Assembly: GCA_036387415.1 (NCBI GenBank)
Contig: DASVTU010000033.1
Location: 372,001-436,000, forward strand
Source: DASVTU01 sp036387415
GTDB lineage: Bacteria > Acidobacteriota > Blastocatellia > Pyrinomonadales > Pyrinomonadaceae
Reading direction: 5' to 3'
DNA: 64,000 bases
A program made the position numbers and the translations under genes. Positions 43,464 to 52,412 of this stretch are shown here, piece by piece. Under the pieces are notes generated by a model. That model did no database searches and was not told where the DNA came from. It saw nothing but the letters and a program-made list of their open reading frames with translations. Position 1 is the stretch's first letter. The number at the start of each line of letters is the position of its first letter.

Positions 43464-43862
43464 AATTCCTTAACTTTCATCAATCCAGAATCTCTCGGAC
43501 GCCCGCGCGGATACGCCAACGGTGTGCTCGCCACGACGGGCGGCGCGCTCCTGTTCATCGCCGGACAGATTGCGTGGAACGAGCAGCAGAAAATCGTCAG
43601 TAGCGATTTCGTCGAGCAGTTTGAGCGCGCACTTGCCAACGTCGTCGCCGTCGTCCGCGAAGCGGGCGGCACGCCCGAACGTGTTGCGCGTCTCGTCGTT
43701 TATGTGACGGACAAGAGAGAGTATTGTGCACGAACACGCGAAATCGGGGAGCGTTGGCGCGCGCTGATGGGAAGCCACTACCCCGCGATGGCGCTCGTCG
43801 AAGTCAAAAGCCTGCTCGAAGACGAGGCGAAAGTGGAGATTGAGGGAATAGCTGTTTTGTAA
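43458..43862 (+). CDS. ridA: RidA-family enamine/imine deaminase
   Basis: 134 residues, RidA/YjgF/UK114 fold: PRGYANGVLATTGGALLFIAGQ at the N-terminus, then FEQFERALANVVAVVREAGG-type helix and ALVEVKSLLEDEAKVEIEGIAVL at the end, though the final strand carries no Arg in the usual position. The family hydrolyses reactive enamines and imines to ketones and ammonia. Within a 2-aminobenzoyl-CoA route, where an amino-cyclohexene product must lose ammonia, such an activity fits well; that role is inferred from the neighbours. The initiation codon lies inside a palindrome arm. Confidence 0.88.
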   Translation: MNNSLTFINPESLGRPRGYANGVLATTGGALLFIAGQIAWNEQQKIVSSDFVEQFERALANVVAVVREAGGTPERVARLVVYVTDKREYCARTREIGERWRALMGSHYPAMALVEVKSLLEDEAKVEIEGIAVL

Positions 43863-43942
43863 ATGGTAAATCGTCAGGCGTGAATGGAAAACTTTTCTTT
43901 CCATTTACCATTCGCCATTTACCATTTACCATTTACCGACCA
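43862..43942. repeat. Heptad inverted-repeat element between ridA and crotonase 3
   Basis: CCATTTA, CCATTCG, CCATTTA three times, CCGACCA run from 43901 to 43942, six heptads exactly in phase up to the ATG at 43943. The first arm AATGGTA, AATCGTC, AGGCGTG, AATGGAA spans 43862-43889 and begins in the ridA stop codon. The words are shared with 46087-46114. Confidence 0.92.
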
Positions 43943-44737
43943 ATGATTGAACCGAAAAGTTTTCTCTACGAAGCGCGTGAAGGCGTGGCGACCATCACGT
44001 TGAATCGCCCCGAACGTCTCAACGCGCTGACGTTTGAAATCTATCGTGAACTGACCGACACCTTCGCGGCGTTGCGTACGGACGCGTCGGTGCGTGCAGT
44101 GGTCATTACGGGCGCTGGTCGTGCGTTCTGTTCGGGCGGCGACGTGCGCGACATCATCGGCCAACTTCACGGGCGCGACATGCAAGGCTTACTTGAGTTT
44201 ACGCGTATGACCTGCGAACTCGTCCGCAACATCCGCGCGCTCTCGAAGCCCGTTATCGCTTCCTTGAACGGCACGACGGCGGGCGCGGGCGCATGCATCG
44301 CTCTGGCTGCCGATTTACGCATCGCCAACGAGACGGCGCGCATCGCTTTTCTCTTCGTGCGCGTCGGACTCTCCGGCGCAGACATGGGCGCGGCCTATCT
44401 CCTGCCGCGACTCGTCGGCATGGCGCGTGCGACCGAGTTGCTTTACACGGGCGACTTCATCGGTGCCGATGAGGCGTATCGCATCGGTCTTTACAATCGC
44501 GTCGTGCCCGCCGCCGAACTCGAAGCCGAGACGCGCGCTCTGGCAGAACGACTGGCGCGCGGTCCCGCCTTCGCCCTCTCAATGACCAAAGAGATGCTCA
44601 ACCGTGAAATGGAGACGAGCCTCGACACCGCGCTTGAATGGGAAGCGCAAGCGCAGGCCACTTGCATGCAGCATCCCGACTACGGCGAAGCCTACGAGGC
44701 CTTCGTCGAGAAACGCGAGCCGCAGTTCAAGAAGTAA
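43943..44737 (+). CDS. Crotonase-fold enoyl-CoA hydratase/isomerase, third copy
   Basis: 264 residues. GRAFCSGGDVRDI and GTTAGAGACIALAADLRIA form the oxyanion hole, with neither hydratase glutamate: the first position is Cys/Ile and the second region reads VGLSGADMGAAYLLPR. Such crotonases often act as isomerases, ring-opening hydrolases or lyases. With two other crotonases of different active-site types in the same run, division of labour across ring cleavage is plausible. The ATG follows six phased heptads. Confidence 0.87.
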   Translation: MIEPKSFLYEAREGVATITLNRPERLNALTFEIYRELTDTFAALRTDASVRAVVITGAGRAFCSGGDVRDIIGQLHGRDMQGLLEFTRMTCELVRNIRALSKPVIASLNGTTAGAGACIALAADLRIANETARIAFLFVRVGLSGADMGAAYLLPRLVGMARATELLYTGDFIGADEAYRIGLYNRVVPAAELEAETRALAERLARGPAFALSMTKEMLNREMETSLDTALEWEAQAQATCMQHPDYGEAYEAFVEKREPQFKK

Positions 44738-44834
44738 GCGTTGAGCAGTAAGCAGTAAAAACGAAAATCTGTTTGCCGCCCGTCGCCGCTGCTTATTTCT
44801 TCAACTGTTCGCCGCTCACTGCTTACTGCTTACT
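44734..44834. repeat. Heptad inverted-repeat element between crotonase 3 and acyl-CoA dehydrogenase
   Basis: GTAAGCG, TTGAGCA, GTAAGCA (44734-44754), starting at the upstream stop codon, face GCTCACT, GCTTACT, GCTTACT (44814-44834). Five bases (TTTTT) separate the last unit from the next ATG. Confidence 0.88.
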
Positions 44835-44839
44835 TTTTT

Positions 44840-46009
44840 ATGGATAGATTCATCGAAGAGACGCCCTTTTTCACCGACGAGCATCACCGTCTGGCGGTGG
44901 GCATCGCGGGTTTTGCGGCGCGCGAAATTGAGCCGCGTGCGCGTGTGGAGGCGGGCACGGACGACGAGTTTCGTGAACTGCTCGGACTACTGGCGCAGGC
45001 CGACATCCTGCGCTACTCCGTGGCGCAGGGCGGCGCAGACGCGCTCGACGTGCGCGCTCTGTGCTTGATACGCGAGGCGCTTTCTTATCATTCGTCGCTG
45101 GCGGATTTGGCGTTCGTCATGCAGGGACTCGGCACGTATGCCATCGGCGTCGCCGCGCCGGAACACGTGCGCGAATTTTGGCTCGCGCGGGCGGCAAGCG
45201 GCAAATCAATCGCTGCCTTTGCGCTCACCGAACCGGAAGCGGGGTCGGACGTTGCTTCGATAACTACGACGGCGCGACGCGAAGGCGACAGCTACGTCAT
45301 CAACGGTCGCAAATGTTTTATCTCGAACGCGGGCGTCGCGGATTTCTATACGGTCTTTGCGCGCACGGGCGAACGCGACGGGCGCGCGTTGATTTCGGCC
45401 TTCGTCGTCGGCGCGCGAATGCAGGGTTTTCGTCTGCGCGAACGCACGCGTCTCATCGCGCCGCATCCGATTGGCGAGATTGAATTCGACAATCTGCGCG
45501 TGCCTGCCGAAGACCGCGTGGGCGCGGAAGGCGACGGATTTGCGCTCGCCATGCAAACGCTCGATACTTTTCGTGCCAGCGTCGGCGCAGCCGCTTGCGG
45601 CATGGCGCGTCGCGCGCTCGACGAGGCCGTCGCCTACGCGAAACATCGACAGCAGTTCGGCGTCGCGCTTGCCACACAGCAGTTGATTCAGGCCAAACTC
45701 GCCGACATGGCGACCCAACTCGACGCCGCGCGTCTGCTTGTCTATCGCGCCGCTTATCTCAAGGACATGCGCGGCAGCAACAACGGCAAGAGCACTTCGC
45801 TCACGCGCGTTGCGAGCGAGGCCAAACTCTTCGCCACCGAAGCCGCGTGGCGCATCATCGACGAAGCCGTACAGATTCACGGCGGGCGCGGCGTCGTCCA
45901 CGGCAACACGGTCGAACGCCTCTACCGCGACGTGCGCGCCCTACGCATCTACGAAGGCACGTCCGAGATTCAGAAACTCGTCATCGCCAAAGAACTGTTA
46001 AAGCCGTAA
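44840..46009 (+). CDS. Acyl-CoA dehydrogenase
   Basis: 389 residues, FAD-dependent alpha,beta-dehydrogenation of an acyl-CoA. ALTEPEAGSDVASITTTA and YVINGRKCFISNAG are the FAD/substrate signatures, QFGVALATQQLIQAKLADM lies in the C-terminal helical domain, and LRIYEGTSEIQKL carries the glutamate region. It passes electrons to ETF, which is not encoded here. It sits between the crotonases and the flavin monooxygenase, matching the acyl-CoA dehydrogenase-like step of ring-derived dicarboxylyl-CoA breakdown. Confidence 0.93.
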   Translation: MDRFIEETPFFTDEHHRLAVGIAGFAAREIEPRARVEAGTDDEFRELLGLLAQADILRYSVAQGGADALDVRALCLIREALSYHSSLADLAFVMQGLGTYAIGVAAPEHVREFWLARAASGKSIAAFALTEPEAGSDVASITTTARREGDSYVINGRKCFISNAGVADFYTVFARTGERDGRALISAFVVGARMQGFRLRERTRLIAPHPIGEIEFDNLRVPAEDRVGAEGDGFALAMQTLDTFRASVGAAACGMARRALDEAVAYAKHRQQFGVALATQQLIQAKLADMATQLDAARLLVYRAAYLKDMRGSNNGKSTSLTRVASEAKLFATEAAWRIIDEAVQIHGGRGVVHGNTVERLYRDVRALRIYEGTSEIQKLVIAKELLKP

Positions 46010-46114
46010 ATCGTCAATAGAAAAAGCGACGAAGAAGACGACGCGGCTGAGGATTCATCACTCAAGATTGATAAAGTTCAACCACGATTTACCATTTACC
46101 ATTTACCATTTACT
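46006..46114. repeat. Heptad inverted-repeat element between acyl-CoA dehydrogenase and flavin monooxygenase
   Basis: ATTTACC three times then ATTTACT (46087-46114) form the second arm. GTAAATCGT (46006-46014), overlapping the upstream stop codon, pairs perfectly with 46084-46092. Nine bases separate the last heptad from the next ATG. The words match 43901-43942. Confidence 0.85.
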
Positions 46115-46123
46115 TTTTAAGTT

Positions 46124-47275
46124 ATGCGAATCGTTTGCATCGGCGGCGGGCCTGCGGGGTTGTATTTCGCGCTCTTGATGAAGAAGCACGACCCGTCGCA
46201 CGAAATCACGGTGCTGGAAAGAAACGGCCCCGACGACACGTTTGGTTGGGGCGTCGTCTTTTCCGACAAGACGCTCTCCTACCTCCACAGCACCGACGAC
46301 GTTTCATACACACGCATCACCGAGAGCTTCGAGACGTGGGACAACGTTGATGTCCTGCACCGCGACGCCAAGATAACGATTCGCGGCAACAAGTTTTCCG
46401 GCATCGCCCGTCTCAAACTTCTCAACATCCTCCAAGCGCGTTGCGCCGAACTCGGCGTCGATTTACGCTTCCGCACCAACGTCACAGACCTCGATGAATT
46501 CAACGGATACGACCTACTGGTCGGCGCGGATGGCGTCAACAGCGAGACGCGGCAACGTTATCAGGAATTCTTTCAACCCGATTTGAGCGTCCGCCGCAAC
46601 AAGTATATCTGGTATGGCACGGAGCAGTTGTTTCATGGTCTGACGCTTACCTTCCGCGAATCCGAAGCCGGTGTCTTCGCCGCACACTCCTACAAGTTCA
46701 ATCGACAGACGAGCACTTTCATCGTCGAATGCGACGAAGCGACGTGGACGGACGCCGGGTTCGCGCGCATGTCCGACGCCGAGACGCGCGCCTATCTCGC
46801 ACAAGTCTTTCAAAGAGACCTCGGCGGCCACGCGCTTCTCTCAAACAATTCCAAGTGGATAAATTTCCTGCTGGTGAAGAACAGGAATTGGAGCCATGAA
46901 AACGTCGTCTTGCTCGGCGACGCGCTTCACACCGCGCATTTCTCCATCGGTTCGGGAACCAAACTCGCTCTCGAAGACGCCATCGCGCTCTATCAGTGTT
47001 TCGCCGCCGGACTCGACGTGGCGGGTGCACTCGCGGAGTTTGAGCGCGTCCGCAAACCCGTTATCGAAGCCTACCAGCAAGCCGCCTATGAAAGCCTCAT
47101 CTGGTTCGAGCACGCACGTGACTACATGCATCTCGACCCACTGCCCTTCGCCTACAGCCTCATGACACGCAGCAAAAAAATCGACTACGAAAACCTGAAA
47201 CGACGCGACCCCGCCTTCATCGCCGCCTACGACGCAAGCGTCAAAGGAGAAACACGCGAAGCGGAAAACGGATAA
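46124..47275 (+). CDS. FAD-dependent monooxygenase, salicylyl-CoA 5-hydroxylase / 2-aminobenzoyl-CoA monooxygenase N-half type
   Basis: 383 residues. The dinucleotide motif is MRIVCIGGGPAGLYFALLMK, then FGWGVVFSDKTL, the DLLVGADGVNS motif (about 132-142), and VVLLGDALHTAHFSIGSGTK for flavin binding. This is the N-terminal flavoprotein half of 2-aminobenzoyl-CoA monooxygenase/reductase and the stand-alone salicylyl-CoA hydroxylases. In the fused enzyme an Old-Yellow-Enzyme reductase follows in the same chain; here the protein stops, and a separate OYE gene faces it 50 bp away. With an aryl-CoA ligase and kynureninase downstream, 2-aminobenzoyl-CoA is the likeliest substrate. Confidence 0.85.
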   Translation: MRIVCIGGGPAGLYFALLMKKHDPSHEITVLERNGPDDTFGWGVVFSDKTLSYLHSTDDVSYTRITESFETWDNVDVLHRDAKITIRGNKFSGIARLKLLNILQARCAELGVDLRFRTNVTDLDEFNGYDLLVGADGVNSETRQRYQEFFQPDLSVRRNKYIWYGTEQLFHGLTLTFRESEAGVFAAHSYKFNRQTSTFIVECDEATWTDAGFARMSDAETRAYLAQVFQRDLGGHALLSNNSKWINFLLVKNRNWSHENVVLLGDALHTAHFSIGSGTKLALEDAIALYQCFAAGLDVAGALAEFERVRKPVIEAYQQAAYESLIWFEHARDYMHLDPLPFAYSLMTRSKKIDYENLKRRDPAFIAAYDASVKGETREAENG

Positions 47276-47339
47276 AGGGAAAATACATTGTATTTCTTTT
47301 ATCGCTTTCTCCTTTAACCTTTGCCTCATTCACCTTTCC
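47261..47339. repeat. Heptad inverted-repeat element at a convergent junction
   Basis: GCGGAAA, ACGGATA, AAGGGAA (47261-47281) face CTTTCTC, CTTTAAC, CTTTGCC, TCATTCA, CCTTTCC (47305-47339). Both stop codons of the convergent genes fall inside the arms, so the last residues of each protein are repeat-encoded. Confidence 0.75.
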
Positions 47340-48801
47340 ATTTTGGCGGGAGTAGACGGCGGCGACGGTCGTCGCTGAGAGGAATGTCGGGTTCGTCCAA
47401 GTGGATTCTGTCCCAGAGTTTGCAGGTCACTTGCTTGTGCGTCTGGTCGAGTGCTTCGCAGTAGTTGGTGTAGGTACAGCGACGAATCTCCGCGCCGCGA
47501 CCCATGCGTGCTTTAAGAAACCAGTCGGGGTCGGCGAGCGATTGGCGCGCGGCTCCGATGATGTCGGCCTCTTTGCGCCGCAAGATTTCTTCACACTGCT
47601 CAAACGTGGCGAGGCCGCCGGAAGCGACGACGGGGATGGTGTGACCGTCCTCGTTGACGGCGTGCTTGATGGCAGCGGAGAGAGAAATGTTGCGCGCGAA
47701 GGGGCCGCGTTCGTCGGAGATGACGGTGGGCATGCATTCGTAGCCGCTTCGTCCCGTGTAAGGGTAGACGGCGTGGCCGACCTTCGGTTGCTTCGCGTCT
47801 TCAAACTTGCCGCCCTTCGAGATGGAGAGATAGTCGAAGCCCGCACGCGCAAACTCGCGCCCGAAGTAGACGGCATCGTCAATCCGGTTGCCGCCGCCAA
47901 TCACTTCATCACCGAGAAAACGCAGGCCGACCACGTAGTCGCATCCGACGCTCTCGCGCACTGCGCGGTAGACTTCGAGAGGTAGACGGACACGATTCTC
48001 GCGTCTGCCGCCGTAGCCGTCGGTGCGGTCGTTGCGTGCGCTGAGGAAGGAGGCCATCGTGTAAGCGTGCGCGTAGTGGAGTTCCACGCCGTCGAAGCCT
48101 GCCGTGCGCGCACGTCGCGCGGCGTCGGCGAAGATGGACGGCAACACGCGTGGCAGTTCGCGTATGTGTTCGAGATGCGTGTCGGTGACGCGTTCGCGGT
48201 AGCCGAAATGAAGCGACTCGCGTTCGCGCTCGTCGAGCACGCGGTCAACGAGCGCGTCGGGCGCGTCGGCGAGAAAGGCACGCGCTTCCGCGTCGTCGCG
48301 TGTGAGCCATGCGGTGTCGCCCGTGGCTTCCGCGAGTGCATGAAGGTGTTGCTGTTTGAGCGTCAGGAAACGTCGGAAGAATTTGTCTCTGTCGGGTCGT
48401 CGCCGAACGGCGAGGAAGTCGATTATCTGGATAAAGAGACGCGTGTGTCCTGCGGATTCGCGCCGGACGGTTTCGACCAGTTCACGCAAGCCCTCGATGT
48501 AGCGGTCGTGGCCGATACGCAGCAGCGGCCCGCTGGCGATGTCGCGCACGCCCGTCGCTTCGACCACGATTGCGCCCGGTCGTCCCGCCGCGAAACGCCC
48601 ATACCATTCGAGATTTGCGCGCGTGACGAACCCGTCTTCGGTCGCACGCCACGGCACCATCGCCGGAACCCACGTGCGGTTCTCAAGCGTGAGAGAGTTA
48701 ATCTTGATGGGTTGATAAAGCAGCGCGTTGGCGGCTTCGTCTGCGGTCGGCCAGCGCGTCTGCGGGATTTCGTGTCGGATTGCTTCTTCGGGATGCCACA
48801 T
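47326..48801 (-). CDS. Old-Yellow-Enzyme-type NADH:flavin oxidoreductase
   Basis: 491 residues from the ATG at 48801; an in-frame GTG lies 30 bp upstream. It is an FMN TIM barrel: LLYQPIKINSLTLENRTWVPAM at the start, the FDGVELHYAHAYTMASFLSARNDRTDGYGG stretch with substrate and FMN contacts, and DYLSISKGGK and PVVASGGLATFEQCEEILRRKEADIIGAARQSLADPDW for phosphate binding. A 100-residue helical insert (about 115-215) is unusual. It could supply the reductase activity that is fused to the monooxygenase in known 2-aminobenzoyl-CoA enzymes, or reduce another enoyl-CoA. No Shine-Dalgarno site is seen. Confidence 0.85.
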   Translation of the reverse strand: MWHPEEAIRHEIPQTRWPTADEAANALLYQPIKINSLTLENRTWVPAMVPWRATEDGFVTRANLEWYGRFAAGRPGAIVVEATGVRDIASGPLLRIGHDRYIEGLRELVETVRRESAGHTRLFIQIIDFLAVRRRPDRDKFFRRFLTLKQQHLHALAEATGDTAWLTRDDAEARAFLADAPDALVDRVLDERERESLHFGYRERVTDTHLEHIRELPRVLPSIFADAARRARTAGFDGVELHYAHAYTMASFLSARNDRTDGYGGRRENRVRLPLEVYRAVRESVGCDYVVGLRFLGDEVIGGGNRIDDAVYFGREFARAGFDYLSISKGGKFEDAKQPKVGHAVYPYTGRSGYECMPTVISDERGPFARNISLSAAIKHAVNEDGHTIPVVASGGLATFEQCEEILRRKEADIIGAARQSLADPDWFLKARMGRGAEIRRCTYTNYCEALDQTHKQVTCKLWDRIHLDEPDIPLSDDRRRRLLPPKWKGE

Positions 48802-48868
48802 AGGTTCGGGGTTTCGTTTGCCGTGTAACACGCCAAGTTTACCACGACCCGTCGAACGTCTTTATGTG

Positions 48869-48898
48869 TTGACAACGCGGCGGCTTTGAGATTATTAC
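48869..48898 (+). promoter_or_regulatory. Candidate sigma70 promoter for the TIR-KAP gene
   Basis: TTGACA at 48869-48874 and TATTAC at 48893-48898 are separated by 18 bp and lie about 105 bp before the TIR-KAP start. The -35 box is perfect and the -10 matches four of six. Confidence 0.5.
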
Positions 48899-49002
48899 CA
48901 ACGCGCACACCGGCTGTCGCCGAAAGCCACGCCGAACGATAGGCTGCACACTTCCGCCTGACGACCCATCCCAAACGGCGCGAAGCACGACGGGAGTATC
49001 AA

Positions 49003-52000
49003 ATGGAATCCTCTGAACGTAAAGCCGAAGCCCCTGAATATGATGTCTACGTCTCTTTTAACAATATAGACATGCCGAGGGTTATTGTCTTGGTGGGGCA
49101 GTTAGAAGCTGAGGGAATCAAGGTCTGGTGGACAAACCCGGATAAATTCAAATTGATGCCGGGTGAAAGGTTCACAGACATTGCGAGGGACGCGATGAGT
49201 CGTTCGGCGTCCTGCGCTGTTCTACTCGGCGAGAGCGGATTGGGGCCTCTCCAAGAACCGGAAGTGGATAAAGTCGTCCTCGAACGTGCCGCGCAAGACA
49301 AGCAATTTGATATTTTTCCGATACTGCTCCCCGGAAGCAACCCGCAACAGTTGCCGCCGCAGCTTCGTGAGATAGGGTGGATAGATTTCAGGTATGACGT
49401 CAACGATGCTGAAGTTTTCCGGCAACTGCTTTCGGGTATCTGGAACGCTAAAACGCGAGGCGGAGCGGTTCACGTTCGGGAGGTGCTTGATTCATCTCCC
49501 TTCACTGAGCGGTTGCAGAACAACGAGGCAGAAGCACTCGACATGGCCGGACGCCTCGGAGTCAGAGCGGGACGGCTGGCCGATTCCGCGTTATTTTTGG
49601 CCGTCATTCTCCTTAACGCTCAGTCGGAGAATCCCGATGACCCCGCTTCGGTCTTCGCTTACGCGCTCGAAGCTCAAAGACGCGCCATGCCGGGAATGTC
49701 CACCGGAAAGATTGACAGGCGCAACCTCCTCGAATTCGAGCACGAATATCGTTTCGACCAACTGCCGCGCGTGACATCTCCCGACGACGCCTCTGCCGAT
49801 GCCCCGCGAGAGATTTTTATAACAAAAGAATTAGTCACCTTTCTGGAAGACGCCCACAAGTTCATGCAGCAGTTCCCCATACACGACTCTATTTATACGA
49901 GACATATCCTAGGGACGATTCTCACGACCAGTCCTGATTTTCGTGTGTCGGCGGCGCGCGAGCGTCTGAATGCGCTCGGCGTCGATCTCGACGGGATGCG
50001 TAAGGCTTTGCTCTACTTTATTGAGGAGCATGAGCCGGCGGCGAATCAGGAGAAGTGGCATGAGTTGCTCAGTCCGCCGCAGGCCGTGGAGGAGGAGGAA
50101 TCGCCCGCGCAGGTCAAGACGGCGGAGGAATCCATCCTCAACGCCAGCGTCAGCGACCAGCCGACCGCCGACGATACGCTCGGCTTCGACCCCTACGTCA
50201 AGGCCATCGCCGATTTCCTCACCAACACCCGAACCGAACCGCCCCTCACGATGTCGGTCGAGGGCGAATGGGGTTCGGGCAAGTCGTCCTTCATGCTGCA
50301 ATTGGAGCGCGAACTGTGCGCCAGAGTCTTTACGCCCAAAATCCTCATGCTGATGCGTGAACGCCGCTCTCTACGAATACGGAGAGAACGCATCCCGCCG
50401 TTTCTCCGACGCTTTCGTCTGCTGCATCAGTTCGTCGTCCCGCCGGAGACGCGGCGTGAATTGCAGAAGTTGAGATGCCCGACCGTCCGCTTCAACGCTT
50501 GGCGACACGATAAGGAAGACGCTTTGTGGGCGTCTTTCGCGCTCGAATTTCTACGCAAACTTTCCGGCGAACTTCATCCCTTGCCACGCCTGAGCGCACG
50601 CCTCAAGCTGCTTCACAGACGCTTCCGTTGGAGTTCGGGCTGGCTCACTTTGCTGCGTGCGCTCATCGTCGGGCTGGTCTTCATCTCTCTCACTATCGTC
50701 TTCGTCGCCTTCCTTTGGGGAAACTTTTCGGAGGTCACCGAATGGACTCTCGGCGGCCTCGACGGAAAGGATTTCGTCAAGGTTCTCAAGGCGTCCGGCA
50801 TCGTCGGGTATGTCGCTGTCGTGTTGTTTTTCGTCACGAAGCTCAAAGATTTCGTCGGCGACCCGTTTGCCGTTGACCTCAAGCAGTTCATCGAAGCACC
50901 GAACTACGACACGCACGTCGCCTTCATCGAACACTTTCACGAAGACTTCAAAAAGATTGTCGAGGCTTACGCGGGACGCAACAAGGTTTACGTTTTCATC
51001 GACGACCTCGACCGCTGCGACGTGCCGAAGGCCGCTGACCTCATGCAAGCCCTCAACCTGATGATTACAGATTCGCCGCAACTGATTTTCATCATGGGCA
51101 TCGACCGTGAAAAGGTCGCCGCCGGACTCGCCGTGAAGTATGAAAAGTTGCTCCCGTACCTGTCGCCCGCGGTCGAGTCGGCGGGCGGCGCGGCAGGAGG
51201 AGGCAACGGCTTCGACCCCACGCGCGGCCTCTCGTATGGTTATTCGTTTATCGAAAAATTCATTCAACTTCCATTTCGCATCCCGCAACCGGCGAGTAAG
51301 AATCTGGAACAACTGCTCAACAAAATTTCTCCACTCGACGACGAGGAGAAGCAGGCCGCGCTCACGATAGACGCCGGACAGACCGACGCAGTTCTCGCGC
51401 ACAGCGGCAACGGCCAAACGCTCGCGCCATCCGCGCCCATTCTCGATACGTCGTCATCCGCTTCCGGCGCGAACGGACAGAACAGGACTGCCCCTGAAGT
51501 AGTTGCCGGAGGCACAGGCGGCGTCAATCCTCCTTCGGAGGCGTCGAGCCGCGCGCCGGAGGGAGGGAGCGACGCGGCGGGCGAGCGACAGCAACGGAAG
51601 GAAGAGGAGGAGTTGAAGGAGAGCATTCGTCTGGCGGTGACGAGGGATTCGTTGACCGTCCGTAGCATCGTTCTGATGGTCGCCCCGACGCTCGAATACA
51701 ACCCGCGACGCCTCAAACAGTTCATCAACATGTTTCGTCTCAAATCGCTCATCGCCGCCGAAACCGGACTCTTTAGAATAGAGACGGGAGACAAAGACGA
51801 TTCGCAGATGACGCTGGAAAAACTCGGAAAGTTCGTCGCCATCGGCCTCAAATGGCCGCGTCTGCTCGACGACTTGGACACCGACCGTCATCTCCTGAGC
51901 GATTTGCAGAAATGGGCGTTGGGTGAGGTTATTTCCGACGCGACGTCTCAGGCTCGATACTGGACTTCGCATCCCGACAGCCCCGTCCTCAAAAAACTCT

Positions 52001-52224
52001 TGACCTATGGTTGCATACCCGACCCCACTACGGCTTCCGCGTCAAAGCAGAAGCTCGCCATTGATGCCAACAGATACAGCCTCAAAGGATTGGAGATTGA
52101 CAATCTCTTGGAGGTTTCGCCCAGACTAGTGCGTCCGGCGAAACAGCCGACGGTGGAAACCACAACAGCCGCTCCCACGCCGATGGCAACGACCCCGCGA
52201 CCCTCATCTATCGCGGAAGTATGA
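49003..52224 (+). CDS. TIR-domain KAP-family P-loop NTPase, candidate immune protein
   Basis: 1073 residues. The TIR domain is at about 12-145: YDVYVSFNN opens it, and LGPLQEPEVDKVVLER (82-95) carries the glutamate expected of NAD-cleaving TIRs. A helical region (about 165-345) ends in HILGTILTTSPDFRVSAARERL, which resembles Clp-N repeats. The KAP NTPase follows: Walker A GEWGSGKSS (421-429), FNAWRHDKEDALWA (498-510), two membrane spans (about 550-571 and 599-613), and Walker B VFIDDLDRCD (664-673). Near the C-terminus is NPRRLKQFINMF, usual for KAPs. GGGAG precedes the ATG. The first 400 bases look AT-richer than the flanks. A phage-sensing membrane complex that depletes NAD is a reasonable but untested reading. 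Confidence 0.87.
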   Translation: MESSERKAEAPEYDVYVSFNNIDMPRVIVLVGQLEAEGIKVWWTNPDKFKLMPGERFTDIARDAMSRSASCAVLLGESGLGPLQEPEVDKVVLERAAQDKQFDIFPILLPGSNPQQLPPQLREIGWIDFRYDVNDAEVFRQLLSGIWNAKTRGGAVHVREVLDSSPFTERLQNNEAEALDMAGRLGVRAGRLADSALFLAVILLNAQSENPDDPASVFAYALEAQRRAMPGMSTGKIDRRNLLEFEHEYRFDQLPRVTSPDDASADAPREIFITKELVTFLEDAHKFMQQFPIHDSIYTRHILGTILTTSPDFRVSAARERLNALGVDLDGMRKALLYFIEEHEPAANQEKWHELLSPPQAVEEEESPAQVKTAEESILNASVSDQPTADDTLGFDPYVKAIADFLTNTRTEPPLTMSVEGEWGSGKSSFMLQLERELCARVFTPKILMLMRERRSLRIRRERIPPFLRRFRLLHQFVVPPETRRELQKLRCPTVRFNAWRHDKEDALWASFALEFLRKLSGELHPLPRLSARLKLLHRRFRWSSGWLTLLRALIVGLVFISLTIVFVAFLWGNFSEVTEWTLGGLDGKDFVKVLKASGIVGYVAVVLFFVTKLKDFVGDPFAVDLKQFIEAPNYDTHVAFIEHFHEDFKKIVEAYAGRNKVYVFIDDLDRCDVPKAADLMQALNLMITDSPQLIFIMGIDREKVAAGLAVKYEKLLPYLSPAVESAGGAAGGGNGFDPTRGLSYGYSFIEKFIQLPFRIPQPASKNLEQLLNKISPLDDEEKQAALTIDAGQTDAVLAHSGNGQTLAPSAPILDTSSSASGANGQNRTAPEVVAGGTGGVNPPSEASSRAPEGGSDAAGERQQRKEEEELKESIRLAVTRDSLTVRSIVLMVAPTLEYNPRRLKQFINMFRLKSLIAAETGLFRIETGDKDDSQMTLEKLGKFVAIGLKWPRLLDDLDTDRHLLSDLQKWALGEVISDATSQARYWTSHPDSPVLKKLLTYGCIPDPTTASASKQKLAIDANRYSLKGLEIDNLLEVSPRLVRPAKQPTVETTTAAPTPMATTPRPSSIAEV

Positions 52225-52412
52225 ACGCGTGCGACTCCGATATGGATGCTCGAAACGAAACAGCAACCCGCCCGTCGATGCCCCGCATCGGCGTGTGCGA
52301 TGAAGATTCAGGCGCGATGAATACTCAAGAGATTCGCGCCGCTGACAACAAAGAGGTAAACGTATATGGCAGTGACTCAGCAGGATGCCGCGACCGTGAC
52401 CGCGCAGAATGA
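52221..52412 (+). CDS. Possible small coupled ORF
   Basis: 63 codons whose ATG overlaps the TIR-KAP stop codon (ATGA) and whose end overlaps the start of the SLATT-like gene by 47 bp. The product (MNACDSDMDARNET..., Asp/Arg-rich) matches nothing I recognise and has no separate ribosome site. It may only be a coupling device or chance. Confidence 0.25.
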   Translation: MNACDSDMDARNETATRPSMPRIGVCDEDSGAMNTQEIRAADNKEVNVYGSDSAGCRDRDRAE

